This document shows positions 49,601 through 58,222 of a DNA stretch of 61,085 bases, in pieces. The notes under the pieces were generated by a model. The model saw only the letters and a list, made by a program, of their open reading frames with translations. It had not been told where the DNA came from and made no database searches. Origin of the DNA: Hydrogenophilaceae bacterium (GTDB lineage: Bacteria > Pseudomonadota > Gammaproteobacteria > Burkholderiales > Thiobacillaceae); contig JANJWO010000070.1 of assembly GCA_024709485.1 (NCBI GenBank), positions 1 to 61,085 on the forward strand. Reading direction: 5' to 3'. Positions within the stretch are counted from its first letter, which is position 1, and every line of letters starts with the position of its first letter. The translations under genes were made by a program, and so were the position numbers.

Positions 49601-50382
49601 GCCCTGAGCTTTCCGACGACGTGGTGGTGGTCGGGCAGGGGCCGCGCGAAAAATCCGCGGCCAAGCGCATCCCGCTCGAACTCGATCTCAGGCTCGGCCT
49701 GGGCGACGACTTCCTGTTCAAGGGCGCCGGGCTCGACGCCCGCCTGGGCGGCCAGCTCCGGGTGTACACCCGCAACGCCGCGCTGTACGGAGAAGGCCGC
49801 ATCCAGACCGAACGCGGCCATTATTCCGCCTACGCCCAGCGCCTGGAAATCGAACGCGGCGTGCTGAGCTTTGCCGGCCCCATCGGCAATCCGGCGCTGG
49901 ACGTGCTGGCGGTGCGCAAGACGCCGACGGTCAAGGCCGGCGTGCAGGTGCGCGGCACCGTGCAGCGGCCGCTGGTGACGCTGTATTCCGAACCGCCGCT
50001 GCCGGACACCGAGAAGCTCGCCTGGCTGGTGCTGGGCCACGGCCTCGAAGGCGGCGGACAGCAGGAGTTCGCCCTGCTGCAGCTGGCGGCCGGCGCGCTG
50101 CTGAGCCAGACCGAATCGGCCAGCGTGCAGGCGCAGCTCGCCGGCGCGCTCGGCCTGGACAGTTTCGAAGTGCGCGCCGGCGCGGGCGAGAATCTCGCCG
50201 GCACCGTGGTCAGCGTCGGCCGGCGGCTGTCGTCGCGCGCCACCCTGTCCTATGAGCAGGGACTGGACGGCCTCAACCAGGCGGCCAAGGTGATGTACCA
50301 GCTGTCGCCGCACGTGCGCGTGGAGGCCAGGGCGGGCCAGCCCAACAGCTTCGACGTGTTCTACACGCGGGAATTCGATTGA
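46657..50382 (+). CDS. tamB: Translocation and assembly module protein TamB
   Basis: A 1241-aa protein of the AsmA-like/DUF490 family: one N-terminal membrane anchor (about 8-28), a very long beta-rich periplasmic groove, and the conserved C-terminal DUF490 domain (about 900-1241), ending YTREFD. It spans the periplasm and partners TamA. The start is TTG at 46657, overlapping the tamA stop by 4 nt, so the two are coupled. Confidence 0.93.
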   Translation: MRRIAKRLIYLLAALLLPVVAAAWLAFTSAGFRLLAGAVDAAGGARLSIEGIDGHLGAPLALGRLVYSDGYKRFELESLRFEWRPRALWQGRIEVDRLAAQTLRITVLKSDPAPPRRPASLRLPFELQVRALELARLDIVEAGNALVLRNLRARLDDDGARYALNGASASTPWAAVSGRLAIGKDAPFSLRGRLDAARQQPVPAAARMELAGELGAIRFSLAASAAAMRLLASGTVAPFAPIRLPRLVVAGEGIDPRLFAPAAPGADLAFAGVFEGQAGERLLGNFSLVNRLPGRIDQQRLPLVNLAGAVLGDLREADFSELAIDLGKAGRFAGEGQWRDGNLDLRLASPRLDLAGLHGELHATRLRTELRLSGNAAGQRLEGEVQESWGEGHFALAHGAGKLRLEAARFTGQAGRLEAHGALQLDASREFSAGFEATRINPARFGKFPVARLNARGEASGALAPQLRVNLDFSLPPGELEGRPVSGRGKLRIENRHVAEADVALDLAGNTAKLKGAYGRAGDRLSWHIDAPALARLRLGLGGRLASQGSLGGEPRQPQLQGTLTARDLRLPGGLAAGRLDLELDMQAAADGAFNGRLDGRELALAGRHLDAVRATAQGRRNAHRLALEASSREWRFDAVLSGGLDQALVWRGRAEQARLQGAWPLQLLAPARLELSRARQQASDLALSLAGGEVRIAQVSRDAGGLASRGSLSRLPLVPALALLRAPPPFSTDLRVDGEWELRLGDTLDGQLRLRRQSGDVRLADPALALGLGALTLELDAAASRVTARLAATSREAGRLQADGQVVLMREGAGFTLPRSAPLAWAAQLDAPDLRLIRPLLPVGVRMDARVDAQLEGRGSLAAPRIEGRVAAQAIRFAMAEEGIAIADGSLKLVLDGDRVRVEEGVLRGQHGRISLSGEAELRDPQAGLTLNFEKFSVSNRSDRRVSVSGATRLAVSQKRLRLEGELTAERARIEMPEAGRPELSDDVVVVGQGPREKSAAKRIPLELDLRLGLGDDFLFKGAGLDARLGGQLRVYTRNAALYGEGRIQTERGHYSAYAQRLEIERGVLSFAGPIGNPALDVLAVRKTPTVKAGVQVRGTVQRPLVTLYSEPPLPDTEKLAWLVLGHGLEGGGQQEFALLQLAAGALLSQTESASVQAQLAGALGLDSFEVRAGAGENLAGTVVSVGRRLSSRATLSYEQGLDGLNQAAKVMYQLSPHVRVEARAGQPNSFDVFYTREFD

Positions 50383-50384
50383 AG

Positions 50385-50420
50385 TCCGCGTGCCGCCGGC
50401 GCGGCGCGCGGCGGCACGGA
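50385..50420. repeat. Hairpin between convergent tamB and the DUF302 gene
   Basis: TGCCGCC (50391-50397) pairs with GGCGGCA (50410-50416), and the flanking TCCG (50385-50388) pairs with CGGA (50417-50420). No T-run is present, so it would act as an mRNA 3' structure and not as an intrinsic terminator. Confidence 0.45.
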
Positions 50421-51140
50421 TCAGAGCTCGCCGTTGGCGGCGGCGCGCATCATCTCGTCCATCTTGGCGCGGATGCCGGCGATATCCTGCCTGATTTCCG
50501 GCGTGAGCCCCAGCGACTGGCCGGCGGCATCCAGCCAGGTGAAATCCCAGTCCAGGGTCAGGAGCCAGATGTTCTTCTGCGCGTCCTCCATGACGGCGAT
50601 GCGGCAGGGCAGGAACACCACCATTTCCGGCACGGTCTTCAGCAGCTCGCGGCCGATGGCGATGTCGCAGAAGCTGAACACCTCCACGCGCGGCGCGCTG
50701 TCGTCGCCAAGCACGGCGCGGAAATCCTTCCACATCAGGTTCTGTCCCACGAGCTTGAAATTGAGCCGGTTGGCGCGCAGCTTGAGCGACTGCACGGCGT
50801 CGTCGAACGTGACGCCGGGCTTGACCTGATATTTGACGACCATGTAGTTCATGGCCTCGCGCGCGTCGAGCTGCATCATGTTGGCCATCATCGGCATGGC
50901 CATCTGTAGGTAGCGTTTGCGCTCCTCCGGCGGAATGACGCGGCTCATCTGGAAATCGCGCTGCGGCGGCAGCATGCCCTGCTGCATGATCACCGGCCCG
51001 TAGGGCGTCTGCACCGGGGCGATCCAGCTGCCTTGCGGCGGCGCGGCCGCCGCCGGCGGATTGGCGGGCGCCGGCCCGGCCTCGGCGGCATGCAGGCTGG
51101 CGGGGATGAGCAGAACCAGCAGTAGGGCCGGCAATTTCAT
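50421..51140 (-). CDS. Exported DUF302 family protein
   Basis: A 239-aa protein with a signal peptide (about 1-18, ending LHA), a proline/alanine linker, a methionine-rich section (about 60-95) and a C-terminal DUF302 domain (about 100-200, with VEVFSFCDIAIGRELL). DUF302 proteins are small alpha/beta domains of unknown role. It follows the hybrid kinase by 51 nt in the same direction, behind GGAG. Confidence 0.78.
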   Translation of the reverse strand: MKLPALLLVLLIPASLHAAEAGPAPANPPAAAAPPQGSWIAPVQTPYGPVIMQQGMLPPQRDFQMSRVIPPEERKRYLQMAMPMMANMMQLDAREAMNYMVVKYQVKPGVTFDDAVQSLKLRANRLNFKLVGQNLMWKDFRAVLGDDSAPRVEVFSFCDIAIGRELLKTVPEMVVFLPCRIAVMEDAQKNIWLLTLDWDFTWLDAAGQSLGLTPEIRQDIAGIRAKMDEMMRAAANGEL

Positions 51141-51191
51141 GTCGCTGTCTCCGGATGCGTCAATTCATGCTAGAAACTGGCGGGGGCCGCG

Positions 51192-53741
51192 TCAATCCGC
51201 CAGCTGCGCAAGCGGCAGCCGGTCCACGAAATTGCGCAAGCGCAGATATTCCGCCTGGATGTCGTCGAGCAGCGCCTCGGCCTCGGCCCAACGGGATTCG
51301 GCGAACGCGGTTTCCAGATGCGTGGCGGACTGGAACATCACCTGCGCGGCAATGGCCGCGGCCGCACCGCGCAGACTGTGCGCTTCGCGCTTGCCGCGGC
51401 CGCTGTCGCGATTGTCCCACGCGGTCTGCAGCGCATCCAGCGAGGCCTCCGTCGTCTGCAGGAACAGCTGCAGCATTTCCTGCTTCAGCCGGTTCTGGCG
51501 GGACAGCTTGCCCACGTCTATGGGGGGCGGCATTTCGATGGCCGCGCCGGGCAGCCAGCGCGACAGCACGGAAATCAGCGCGGCCTCCTCGTAAGGCTTG
51601 GTCAAGTAGTCGTTCATGCCGGCGCGGAAACAGCGTTCGCGGAAATCCTCGCCGGCCTGCGCCGAGAGCGCGACGATGGGGACCTGCGCCGCCTTGCCCG
51701 GCAGGGCGCGGATCGCGCGCGTGGCGGCGAAGCCGTCCATTTCCGGCATCTGCCAGTCCATCAGCACGAGTTCCCAGGGTTCGGTGCGCGCGCGTTCGAG
51801 CGCTTCGCGGCCGTTGCCGACGATGGTGGGATCGAGCCCCAGCGCCGACAACTGGTAGGACAGCACCTTCTGGTTGACCGGGTGGTCCTCCGCCACCAGC
51901 ACGCGCCCGCTGAAGCGCGCCGTCTGCGCCGGCGCCAGCGGCACCGGCTCGGCGCCGGGCGGCGCGGCCGCATAGGGCAGTTCCAGCCAGAACAGGGCGC
52001 CGTTCGCCGCCCCCGGCGGCGGGCTTTGCGCGCCGACATCGCCGCCCATCAGCTCGGCGAGCTTGCGGCAAATGGCCAGACCGAGGCCGGTGCCGCCGAA
52101 GTGCCGGGTGGTGGAGGCGTCCGCCTGGGAAAACGCGCTGAACAGCCTGGCCTTGGCCTCCGGCGCGATGCCGACCCCCTCGTCGCGCACCTCGATCCGC
52201 ATGATCTTTCCGTCCTCGGCCAGGCGCGCGCCGATGCCGATGCTGCCGCGCGAGGTGAACTTGATCGCGTTGTCCACGAGGTTGAGCAGGATCTGCCGCA
52301 GGCGGTGGGGATCGCCTTGCATCGGCGCCTGCAGGGCCGGCGAGATGTCCAGTTCGAGTTCGAGCGATTTTTCCAGGACGCGGGGGCGATACAGATCCGC
52401 CACGTTCTGCACCACCTGGGCCGGCACGAAGGCGACGTTCTCCACGGTGAGCTTGCCGGCTTCTATCTTGGAGAAGTCGAGGATGTCGTTGATGACGGCC
52501 AGCAGCCCCTGCGCCGACTGCCGCAGCGTGAGCGCATATTCGCGCTGCGTGTCGGCAAGCGGCTCGCGGATCAGCAGGTCGGCCATGCCCAGAATGCCGT
52601 GCATCGGCGTGCGGATCTCGTGGCTGACGTTGGCGATGAATTCGTTCTTCGCCCTGGCGGCCGCCAGGGCGGCATCGCGCGCCGACTTGAGCTCGGCCTC
52701 GGCCTGCTTGCGCTCGGAGGTGTCGTGCATGATCGCCTGGATCAGGGGGCGCCCCTCCAGCTCCATGGCGTGCAGGGCGATTTCCGACGGGAACAGGCTG
52801 CCGTCGCTGCGGCGCCCGATCCACTCCATGAAGGCGTGGCCGCTCTTGCGCGCCTCCTCGATGTGGCGCGTGGCGTAGGGGATGGCCGCCTCGCCGTTGG
52901 GCTGCAGGTAGGCGCCAAGATCGGAAATCCGCTTGGCAAGAAACTCGGTCACGCTCTGCAGCCCGAACATTTCCAGGGTGGCCGGGTTGCAGTCGAGAAA
53001 ACCCTGGTCGCCCAGGATGATCACCGCGTCGGAATTGGATTCGAAAAGGGTCTGGAACTTGAGCTTCTCGTTGTCCAGCATGCGGGTTTGCGTGGCCACC
53101 CGGCGCGAGACGGCGAGCGCCACGCCGACCACCAGCAGCGCGGCGATGATGCCCAGCGCCATGATGAAGTTGCGCGTGGCGTTATAGGACGCGTAGGTGT
53201 CGATCAGCGCCTGCTCGTTGGCCTCGCGCTGCAGGCGGGTCATTTCGTCGAGCGCGGCGACCAGCTTGTTCTGCAGCGGGTTCGCCTGCTGCTGCAAGAG
53301 GGTGAGGGCGCCGTAGTTGTTGTCCTCCATGGCCAGGCTGATCACCTCGAACATCACCGGTTGGTTCACGCGCGTGATCTCGTCCACCTTCTCCATCAGG
53401 TTCTTTTCGTGCCTGGCCTCCTGCATGTCGATCAGCGCGGCGCGGTCCTTGGCGTAGCGTTCGCCCAGCCCCATGAACTGCTTGAACAGCTCGTCCTTTT
53501 CCCAGGGGTCGATCGACACCACGATGTGGTGCATGATGATGGCGCGGTCGCGCAGGGTGTCGCGCATGCGCGTGGCCAGGCTGGACTTGACGTTGTTCAC
53601 CGTCACCACGTGTGCGAGCTGGCGGTTGGAGTCCGCCATCTGCATCACCGCCAGCACGATCACCCCCAGCAGCAGCAGCATGGCGAGGGCGAAGCCCAGG
53701 CCGATGTTGAGCATGAGCTGGTGCATGGGCTTGGCGCTCAT
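51192..53741 (-). CDS. Hybrid sensor histidine kinase with receiver and HPt domains
   Basis: An 849-aa membrane kinase. Two membrane helices (about 10-33 and 190-210) flank a helical periplasmic sensor. A PAS domain (about 230-345), HisKA with H374 (VSHEIRTP), HATPase, a receiver with D662 (LMDWQMPEMDG) and a C-terminal HPt domain with H788 (AHSLRGAA) follow. All steps of a phosphorelay except the final regulator are in one chain. The start is the ATG at 53741 behind GGGAG. The signal is unknown, and no partner regulator lies nearby. Confidence 0.92.
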   Translation of the reverse strand: MSAKPMHQLMLNIGLGFALAMLLLLGVIVLAVMQMADSNRQLAHVVTVNNVKSSLATRMRDTLRDRAIIMHHIVVSIDPWEKDELFKQFMGLGERYAKDRAALIDMQEARHEKNLMEKVDEITRVNQPVMFEVISLAMEDNNYGALTLLQQQANPLQNKLVAALDEMTRLQREANEQALIDTYASYNATRNFIMALGIIAALLVVGVALAVSRRVATQTRMLDNEKLKFQTLFESNSDAVIILGDQGFLDCNPATLEMFGLQSVTEFLAKRISDLGAYLQPNGEAAIPYATRHIEEARKSGHAFMEWIGRRSDGSLFPSEIALHAMELEGRPLIQAIMHDTSERKQAEAELKSARDAALAAARAKNEFIANVSHEIRTPMHGILGMADLLIREPLADTQREYALTLRQSAQGLLAVINDILDFSKIEAGKLTVENVAFVPAQVVQNVADLYRPRVLEKSLELELDISPALQAPMQGDPHRLRQILLNLVDNAIKFTSRGSIGIGARLAEDGKIMRIEVRDEGVGIAPEAKARLFSAFSQADASTTRHFGGTGLGLAICRKLAELMGGDVGAQSPPPGAANGALFWLELPYAAAPPGAEPVPLAPAQTARFSGRVLVAEDHPVNQKVLSYQLSALGLDPTIVGNGREALERARTEPWELVLMDWQMPEMDGFAATRAIRALPGKAAQVPIVALSAQAGEDFRERCFRAGMNDYLTKPYEEAALISVLSRWLPGAAIEMPPPIDVGKLSRQNRLKQEMLQLFLQTTEASLDALQTAWDNRDSGRGKREAHSLRGAAAAIAAQVMFQSATHLETAFAESRWAEAEALLDDIQAEYLRLRNFVDRLPLAQLAD

Positions 53742-53895
53742 GGCCGGCTCCCGGCGCAGGCGCGCAGGCTGGAAACGGGGCGGGGGGCGGAAACAGTCAT
53801 CGGCTTGTGGTCCGTTGGCGGCTTGCGGCAAGGGGCGGCGCAAGCAAGGCGGGTGCGCTTATTTTGCCTCTTTTTCGCCCTCAGGGGGCGGGCGC

Positions 53896-54192
53896 TCAGG
53901 GATGCCGGCGCGGCCTGCCGTACAGCTCGCGCAGCTCGTCCTTCGCCTGCTCCAGGACGGTGCGCCGCTCGGGGTCGAGCTGGCGGCCGACACGGTTGAT
54001 GTAGAACGTCAGCATGGACAGGGCCGAGCGGAAAGGCGCGGCCTTGCGCCGCGTGCTCCGCTCCGCCGAGCGCTTGAGCGACTCCGCGATCCTGCGCGGA
54101 TCGCCGAAAGCGAACACGCCGGGTTCGAGGTCGAGCGCGTTGCTGGTCTCGCTGACCTGCCGCGACCAGGTCTTGCCGGGTTTCCTAGCCAT
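53896..54192 (-). CDS. DUF3175 domain-containing protein
   Basis: A 98-aa basic cytoplasmic protein matching DUF3175: W-S-x-x-V start, LDLEPGVFAFGDPRRIA, SLKRSAERSTRRK and SMLTFYINRVG are the family's conserved stretches. The function is unknown. It overlaps the upstream EamA gene by 8 nt and is probably translated with it. Confidence 0.85.
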   Translation of the reverse strand: MARKPGKTWSRQVSETSNALDLEPGVFAFGDPRRIAESLKRSAERSTRRKAAPFRSALSMLTFYINRVGRQLDPERRTVLEQAKDELRELYGRPRRHP

Positions 54193-55027
54193 GGCGGCGC
54201 GACAGGATCACCAGCGCGATGCCGCCGAGAATGGCGGCGGAAGCGAGCGCAAGCCTGAGAGTAATCGGCTCGCCCAGCAGCAGCACTCCGCTCAGCGCCA
54301 CGATCACCGGCACGGAGAGTTGCACCGTGGCAGCACTGGCGGCGCGAAGCCCGGGCAAGGCGGCGTACCAGATGGCATAGCCCGCGCCCGAGGCCAGCGC
54401 GCCCGAGGCGAGCGCGTAGCCGAGGCCGGAAAGATCGAACCTCAGCCACGGCAGCGCAAGGATGCCGAGCGCCATGCCCAGCGGCGCGGCGCGCAGGAAA
54501 TTGCCGGCGGTGGCGACCAGCGGCCTGGCGGCGCCGCGCCCGCGCAGCGAATACACCCCCCACGAGATGCCTGCCACGATCATCAGCAGCGCGCTGCCCG
54601 GCGGCGGCGCCGTGATGCCGGGCAGCATCAGATAAGCCAGCCCGCCCAGGGCCAGCGCCAGGCCTGCCAGCTGGCGTGTATTCAGGCGCTCGCCGCGCCA
54701 CCAGCCCCACAGGATCATGGTCGCCTGCACGGCGCCGAACAACAGCAGCGCGCCGGCCCCGGCGGACAGCGAAACATAGGCGAAGGAAAACGGCGCGGCA
54801 TAGCCAAACAGTGCCAGCGCGGACGGCCAGTTGCCCTCGCTTGCCGCGCGGCCGTTCCGCATGGCCACGATCAGCCACAGTGCCAGCGCGCCGGACGCCA
54901 GGCGCAGGGCGGTGAAGCTCGCGGCGTCGAGGGCGGTATGCTTGAGCGCCGCGCGGCAAAGCACCGAGTTCGCCGCGAAGGCGAGCATGGCGAGCAGGGT
55001 CAGCAGAAAGACGCGGGCGCGCGTCAT
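54185..55027 (-). CDS. EamA/DMT-family transporter
   Basis: A 280-aa permease with ten predicted membrane helices in two EamA repeats. The substrate is unknown; members export amino acids, nucleosides or other small metabolites. The start is set at the ATG at 55027 (AAGGC upstream); an ATG at 55057 would overlap the DUF523 gene. The short cytoplasmic end RRHG is typical. Confidence 0.83.
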   Translation of the reverse strand: MTRARVFLLTLLAMLAFAANSVLCRAALKHTALDAASFTALRLASGALALWLIVAMRNGRAASEGNWPSALALFGYAAPFSFAYVSLSAGAGALLLFGAVQATMILWGWWRGERLNTRQLAGLALALGGLAYLMLPGITAPPPGSALLMIVAGISWGVYSLRGRGAARPLVATAGNFLRAAPLGMALGILALPWLRFDLSGLGYALASGALASGAGYAIWYAALPGLRAASAATVQLSVPVIVALSGVLLLGEPITLRLALASAAILGGIALVILSRRHG

Positions 55028-55043
55028 GCCTTGCGGCGAGGAT

Positions 55044-55568
55044 TTATCCCCGCTCACCGCTTTCCAGCGCCTGGAGCAGGGCGTCCGCCTCGGCCAGCTG
55101 GTGTTCGCTGAAGACGCGCACGCCGTTCTGCGCGAGCAGGGTGGCGGTCACGCCCATGCCGCCGACCTTGGTGTTGCTGAAGCTGCCGTCGAAGATGAAG
55201 CCCGAGCCGCACGAGGGGCTGCCTTCCTTCAGCACGGCGACGCGGATGCGCCTCTCCCGCGCCTTGGCGAGGGCGCGCTCGGCCCCGCCCACGAGATAGG
55301 CGCTGACGTCGCGGCCGTTGGAATCGATGGCGCGGGCCGCGCCGGCCAGCACCTTCGCGCCGCCGGCGCCGCTGGCGATCTCGGCGCGCGGGCGCGGCAC
55401 CGGCAGGCCGCCGGCCACCTCCGGGCACACCGATTCCACGCGGCCTTCCTTGAGCCAGCGCTGCAGGATGGCGTGGTCGCTGCGCATGTCGCCGCCGTCG
55501 AAGCGCACGGCTTCGCCGAGCAGGCAGGCGCTGACCAGGACCGGCTCCCTGCCGGCGTGCCGCGTCAC
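55044..55568 (-). CDS. DUF523 family protein (TudS-like)
   Basis: A 174-aa protein with the three conserved cysteines of DUF523: C15 (SACLLG), C48 (VCPEV) and C120 (GSPSCG). In studied members (TudS) these hold a 4Fe-4S cluster that removes sulfur from thiouracil. The same role is likely but not shown here. The start overlaps the PhzF stop by 4 nt. Confidence 0.84.
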   Translation of the reverse strand: MTRHAGREPVLVSACLLGEAVRFDGGDMRSDHAILQRWLKEGRVESVCPEVAGGLPVPRPRAEIASGAGGAKVLAGAARAIDSNGRDVSAYLVGGAERALAKARERRIRVAVLKEGSPSCGSGFIFDGSFSNTKVGGMGVTATLLAQNGVRVFSEHQLAEADALLQALESGERG

Positions 55569-56446
55569 AGCAGTTCTCCCCTGACCACCGGGACCACGTG
55601 GCCGCCGACCTCGACTTCGCGCGCCTCGCCCTGCCGGCGCGCGCGCAGCAGGATCAGCGACGGGCGGCGCAGCGCGTGGCCCTGTTCGATGCGCAGCGCC
55701 AGCCGGTCGCCGAACAGACCGTGCTCAAGCAGGTAGTGGCCGAGAAAGGCGGCGCCGTTGCCGGTCGCCGGGTCCTCGCGCACGCCGTGCGCCTCGAAGA
55801 AGAAGCGCACGCAGAGATCGTTTTGCGCGTCGCGGGTTTCGCGGCAGAACAGGTAGACCAGCGAGGGAAAGCCCCGCGCCGCGAGCGGCGCGTGCGCTTC
55901 GAGATCGAGACGGGCGCGCTCGAGCGCGTCCAGGCGCTTGATCGGCACGATCAGGGTGGAGACGCCGGCGCTCAACATCTGCACCGGGCTGGCGTCGTCG
56001 ATGTCCCCGGGCGCGAGGCCCAGCGATCCGGCGATGGCGTCGGGCTCGCAGCTCGGGCCGAGTTCGGCCGGCGGGGCCTGGAACCACACCGTCTCCTGGC
56101 CGTCCTTGGCGCGCTCGAAGCGCACCGGAATCTGTCCCACCGCGAGCTGGAGCCGGATTTCGTCGGCGCCGTCGAGCGCGAGATGGCGGCGGATCACCCA
56201 GGCCGTGCCCAGGATGGGGTGGCCGGCAAAGGCCAGTTCGCGCGCCGGGGTGAACAGGCGCACGCGCCAGGCGCCGTCGGCCTCGGGCGCGCGGCCCACG
56301 AAAGTGGTTTCCGAATAGTTCGTTTCGGCCGCGATCAACTGCATGGTCCCGGCCGGGAGGTCGTCGGCGTCGGTCACCACCGCAAGCTGATTGCCCGCGT
56401 ACGCCTGTTCCGCGAAAACGTCGACGATATGGAAAGTGTGGGCCAT
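55565..56446 (-). CDS. PhzF family isomerase/epimerase-like protein
   Basis: A 293-aa protein of the PhzF/DapF-like fold. Conserved PhzF features are VDVFAEQAYAGNQLAVV, the catalytic glutamate in AETNYSETTFV, the AFAGHPILGTA loop and REDPATGNGAAFLGHYL. The substrate is unknown; there is no phenazine cluster. It is coupled to the DUF523 gene downstream by a 4-nt overlap. Confidence 0.88.
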   Translation of the reverse strand: MAHTFHIVDVFAEQAYAGNQLAVVTDADDLPAGTMQLIAAETNYSETTFVGRAPEADGAWRVRLFTPARELAFAGHPILGTAWVIRRHLALDGADEIRLQLAVGQIPVRFERAKDGQETVWFQAPPAELGPSCEPDAIAGSLGLAPGDIDDASPVQMLSAGVSTLIVPIKRLDALERARLDLEAHAPLAARGFPSLVYLFCRETRDAQNDLCVRFFFEAHGVREDPATGNGAAFLGHYLLEHGLFGDRLALRIEQGHALRRPSLILLRARRQGEAREVEVGGHVVPVVRGELL

Positions 56447-56506
56447 GGTTCCTGCCTGGTTGTGCGTTGCCCGTAGTGTAATGCGGCCGGCGCGGCCGCA
56501 CGAGGC

Positions 56507-57109
56507 TCAGATGCCGGGCATGCCGACGAAGCGGTCCAGCGACTCGATGCGCGCAAGCCACTGGCGCACGCCGGCATAAGGCGAGAGGTCCACCGCGCCC
56601 TCGTGCGCCAGCGCGACATAGGGAAAGCAGGCGATGTCGGCGATGCTCGGGCCGTTCCCGGCGAGCCAGGGTTCGGCGGCGAGGCGCGATTCCAGCACTT
56701 CGAGCGCACGCGCGGCGATCTGCTGCGCCGCCGCGAGCTCGCCGGGCAGGCCGAACTTGACGATGGCGCGCGCGCGGAACAGCCCGGCGAGGATTTCGTT
56801 CTGGGCCAGTTCCAGCCATTGCATCACCTGGCCCAGGCGCGCCGGGTCGCGCGGCAGCCAGCTCGAGGTCTCGTCGTAGCGCGCCGCCAGATAGCAGAGA
56901 ATGGCCGTCGAACCCCACAGCGTGGTGTCGCCGTCCACCAGGGTGGGGATCTGGCCGCGCGGATTGAGCTTGAGGTAGCTGCTGTCGACAACGTTCTTGC
57001 CGTCCTGCATCGCCACCGGCACGCGCTCGTAGGGCATGTTCAGGAACGACAGCAGCAGGCGCGCCTTGTAACAGTTGCCGGAAGCTTCGCGGTCGTACAG
57101 TTTCAGCAT
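56507..57109 (-). CDS. Glutathione S-transferase family protein
   Basis: A 200-aa protein with an N-terminal thioredoxin-like GST domain (about 1-75, with the LNPRGQIPTLVDGD cis-proline loop and STAILCYLA) and a C-terminal helical domain (about 85-195, with SIADIACFPY). The substrate is unknown. The start is the ATG behind GGGGAGC. Confidence 0.9.
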   Translation of the reverse strand: MLKLYDREASGNCYKARLLLSFLNMPYERVPVAMQDGKNVVDSSYLKLNPRGQIPTLVDGDTTLWGSTAILCYLAARYDETSSWLPRDPARLGQVMQWLELAQNEILAGLFRARAIVKFGLPGELAAAQQIAARALEVLESRLAAEPWLAGNGPSIADIACFPYVALAHEGAVDLSPYAGVRQWLARIESLDRFVGMPGI

Positions 57110-57137
57110 GGCGGCTCCCCGTCTGCGGGCTGCCGGG

Positions 57138-57551
57138 CTAGCGGTTGTATTCGCCGGCGCGCTCGGGCTGGTAGACCACCTCTTCGATGCGCACCCGCAT
57201 CATGCCGCCGCCGGGCTTCGGCCATTCGATTTCGTCGCCCTGCGACAGGCCCAGCAGGGCGCTGCCGACCGGCGCCAGGATGGAAATCTTGCCGCCGCTG
57301 CCGTCGAGATCCCGGGGATAGACCAGGGTCAGCTCGAATTCCTGCGTCCCCGGCAGCACCTTGAAGCGCACCGTGGAGTTCATCGTCACGACCGTGGGCG
57401 GCATGTCCTCGGGCTCGACCACTTCCGCGCGCGCCAGCTCCGCTTCCAGCTCCTCCCGGCCGGGGAAGTCGTTGCCGTGCAGGGAGTCGAGCAGGGCCTC
57501 AAGCCTTTGCGCGTCGAATGTGGAAATCACGATGTCGGGGCTGGTTTTCAT
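57138..57551 (-). CDS. rnk: Rnk-type nucleoside diphosphate kinase regulator
   Basis: A 137-aa protein with an N-terminal coiled-coil-like part and a C-terminal GreA/GreB-C-like domain (about 50-130, with LTLVYPRDLDG and ILAPVGSALLGLSQGDEI). Rnk proteins bind RNA polymerase and influence nucleotide kinase levels. The start is the ATG at 57551 behind GAGGTAAGGA. The 145 bp upstream is GC-rich with no gene. Confidence 0.87.
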   Translation of the reverse strand: MKTSPDIVISTFDAQRLEALLDSLHGNDFPGREELEAELARAEVVEPEDMPPTVVTMNSTVRFKVLPGTQEFELTLVYPRDLDGSGGKISILAPVGSALLGLSQGDEIEWPKPGGGMMRVRIEEVVYQPERAGEYNR

Positions 57552-57696
57552 TCCTTACCTCTGTAAATCCGGGTGAACAAGATCAACGCTCAAGCATACC
57601 ATGTATATGGGGGGCGGGCCGGACGGGGCGGGCCGGCGGCCGCGGGCGCCCGGCCTGCCGGCTGCCCGTCTGGCGCGCCGGGCGGCGATTCGGCGC

Positions 57697-58173
57697 TTAT
57701 TCCGCATGCTGGGCGATGTCGGCGAAGACGGCGCCGGTCAGGGCCTGCAAATCTTGCGGATTCAGCTCGATTTCCAGTCCGCGGCGGCCGGCGCTGACGA
57801 AAATCGTCGCAAATTCCGCCGCCGAGGCGTCGATGAGGGTCCGCAGCCGTCTTTTCTGGCCCAGCGGGCTCACCCCGCCCAGCACGTAGCCGGTGGCGCG
57901 CTCCACCTCGGCGGGCGCCGCCATCGCCGCCTTCTTCGCCCCGGCGGCCTTGGCGATCAGCTTCATGCCCAGCATCGACGACACCGGCACCACGCCCACC
58001 GCCAGCTCGCGCCCGTCCAGGCTCACCACCAGGGTCTTGAACACGCGCGCGCCGGCGACCCCCAGCTTCGCGGCGGCCTCCAGGCCGTAGGATGCGCTGG
58101 CCGGATCGTGCGCGTATTCGTGCACGGCATGGGCGATGCCGGCTTTTCTGGCGGCGTTGATTCCGGGCGTCAT
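57697..58173 (-). CDS. ybaK: Cys-tRNA(Pro) deacylase YbaK
   Basis: A 158-aa editing enzyme that clears cysteine mis-attached to tRNA-Pro. The YbaK/EbsC fold is shown by VFKTLVVSLDG, LAVGVVPVSSMLGMKLIAKAAGAKKA (read in two parts) and GYVLGGVSPLG. The length is typical. No Shine-Dalgarno is visible; TAAAAT lies about 30 nt upstream on the minus strand. Confidence 0.92.
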   Translation of the reverse strand: MTPGINAARKAGIAHAVHEYAHDPASASYGLEAAAKLGVAGARVFKTLVVSLDGRELAVGVVPVSSMLGMKLIAKAAGAKKAAMAAPAEVERATGYVLGGVSPLGQKRRLRTLIDASAAEFATIFVSAGRRGLEIELNPQDLQALTGAVFADIAQHAE

Positions 58174-58222
58174 GAGGATTTCGGCAGTGGTCCGTTCAGC
58201 CTGATTTTACAAGGGCGTTCAG

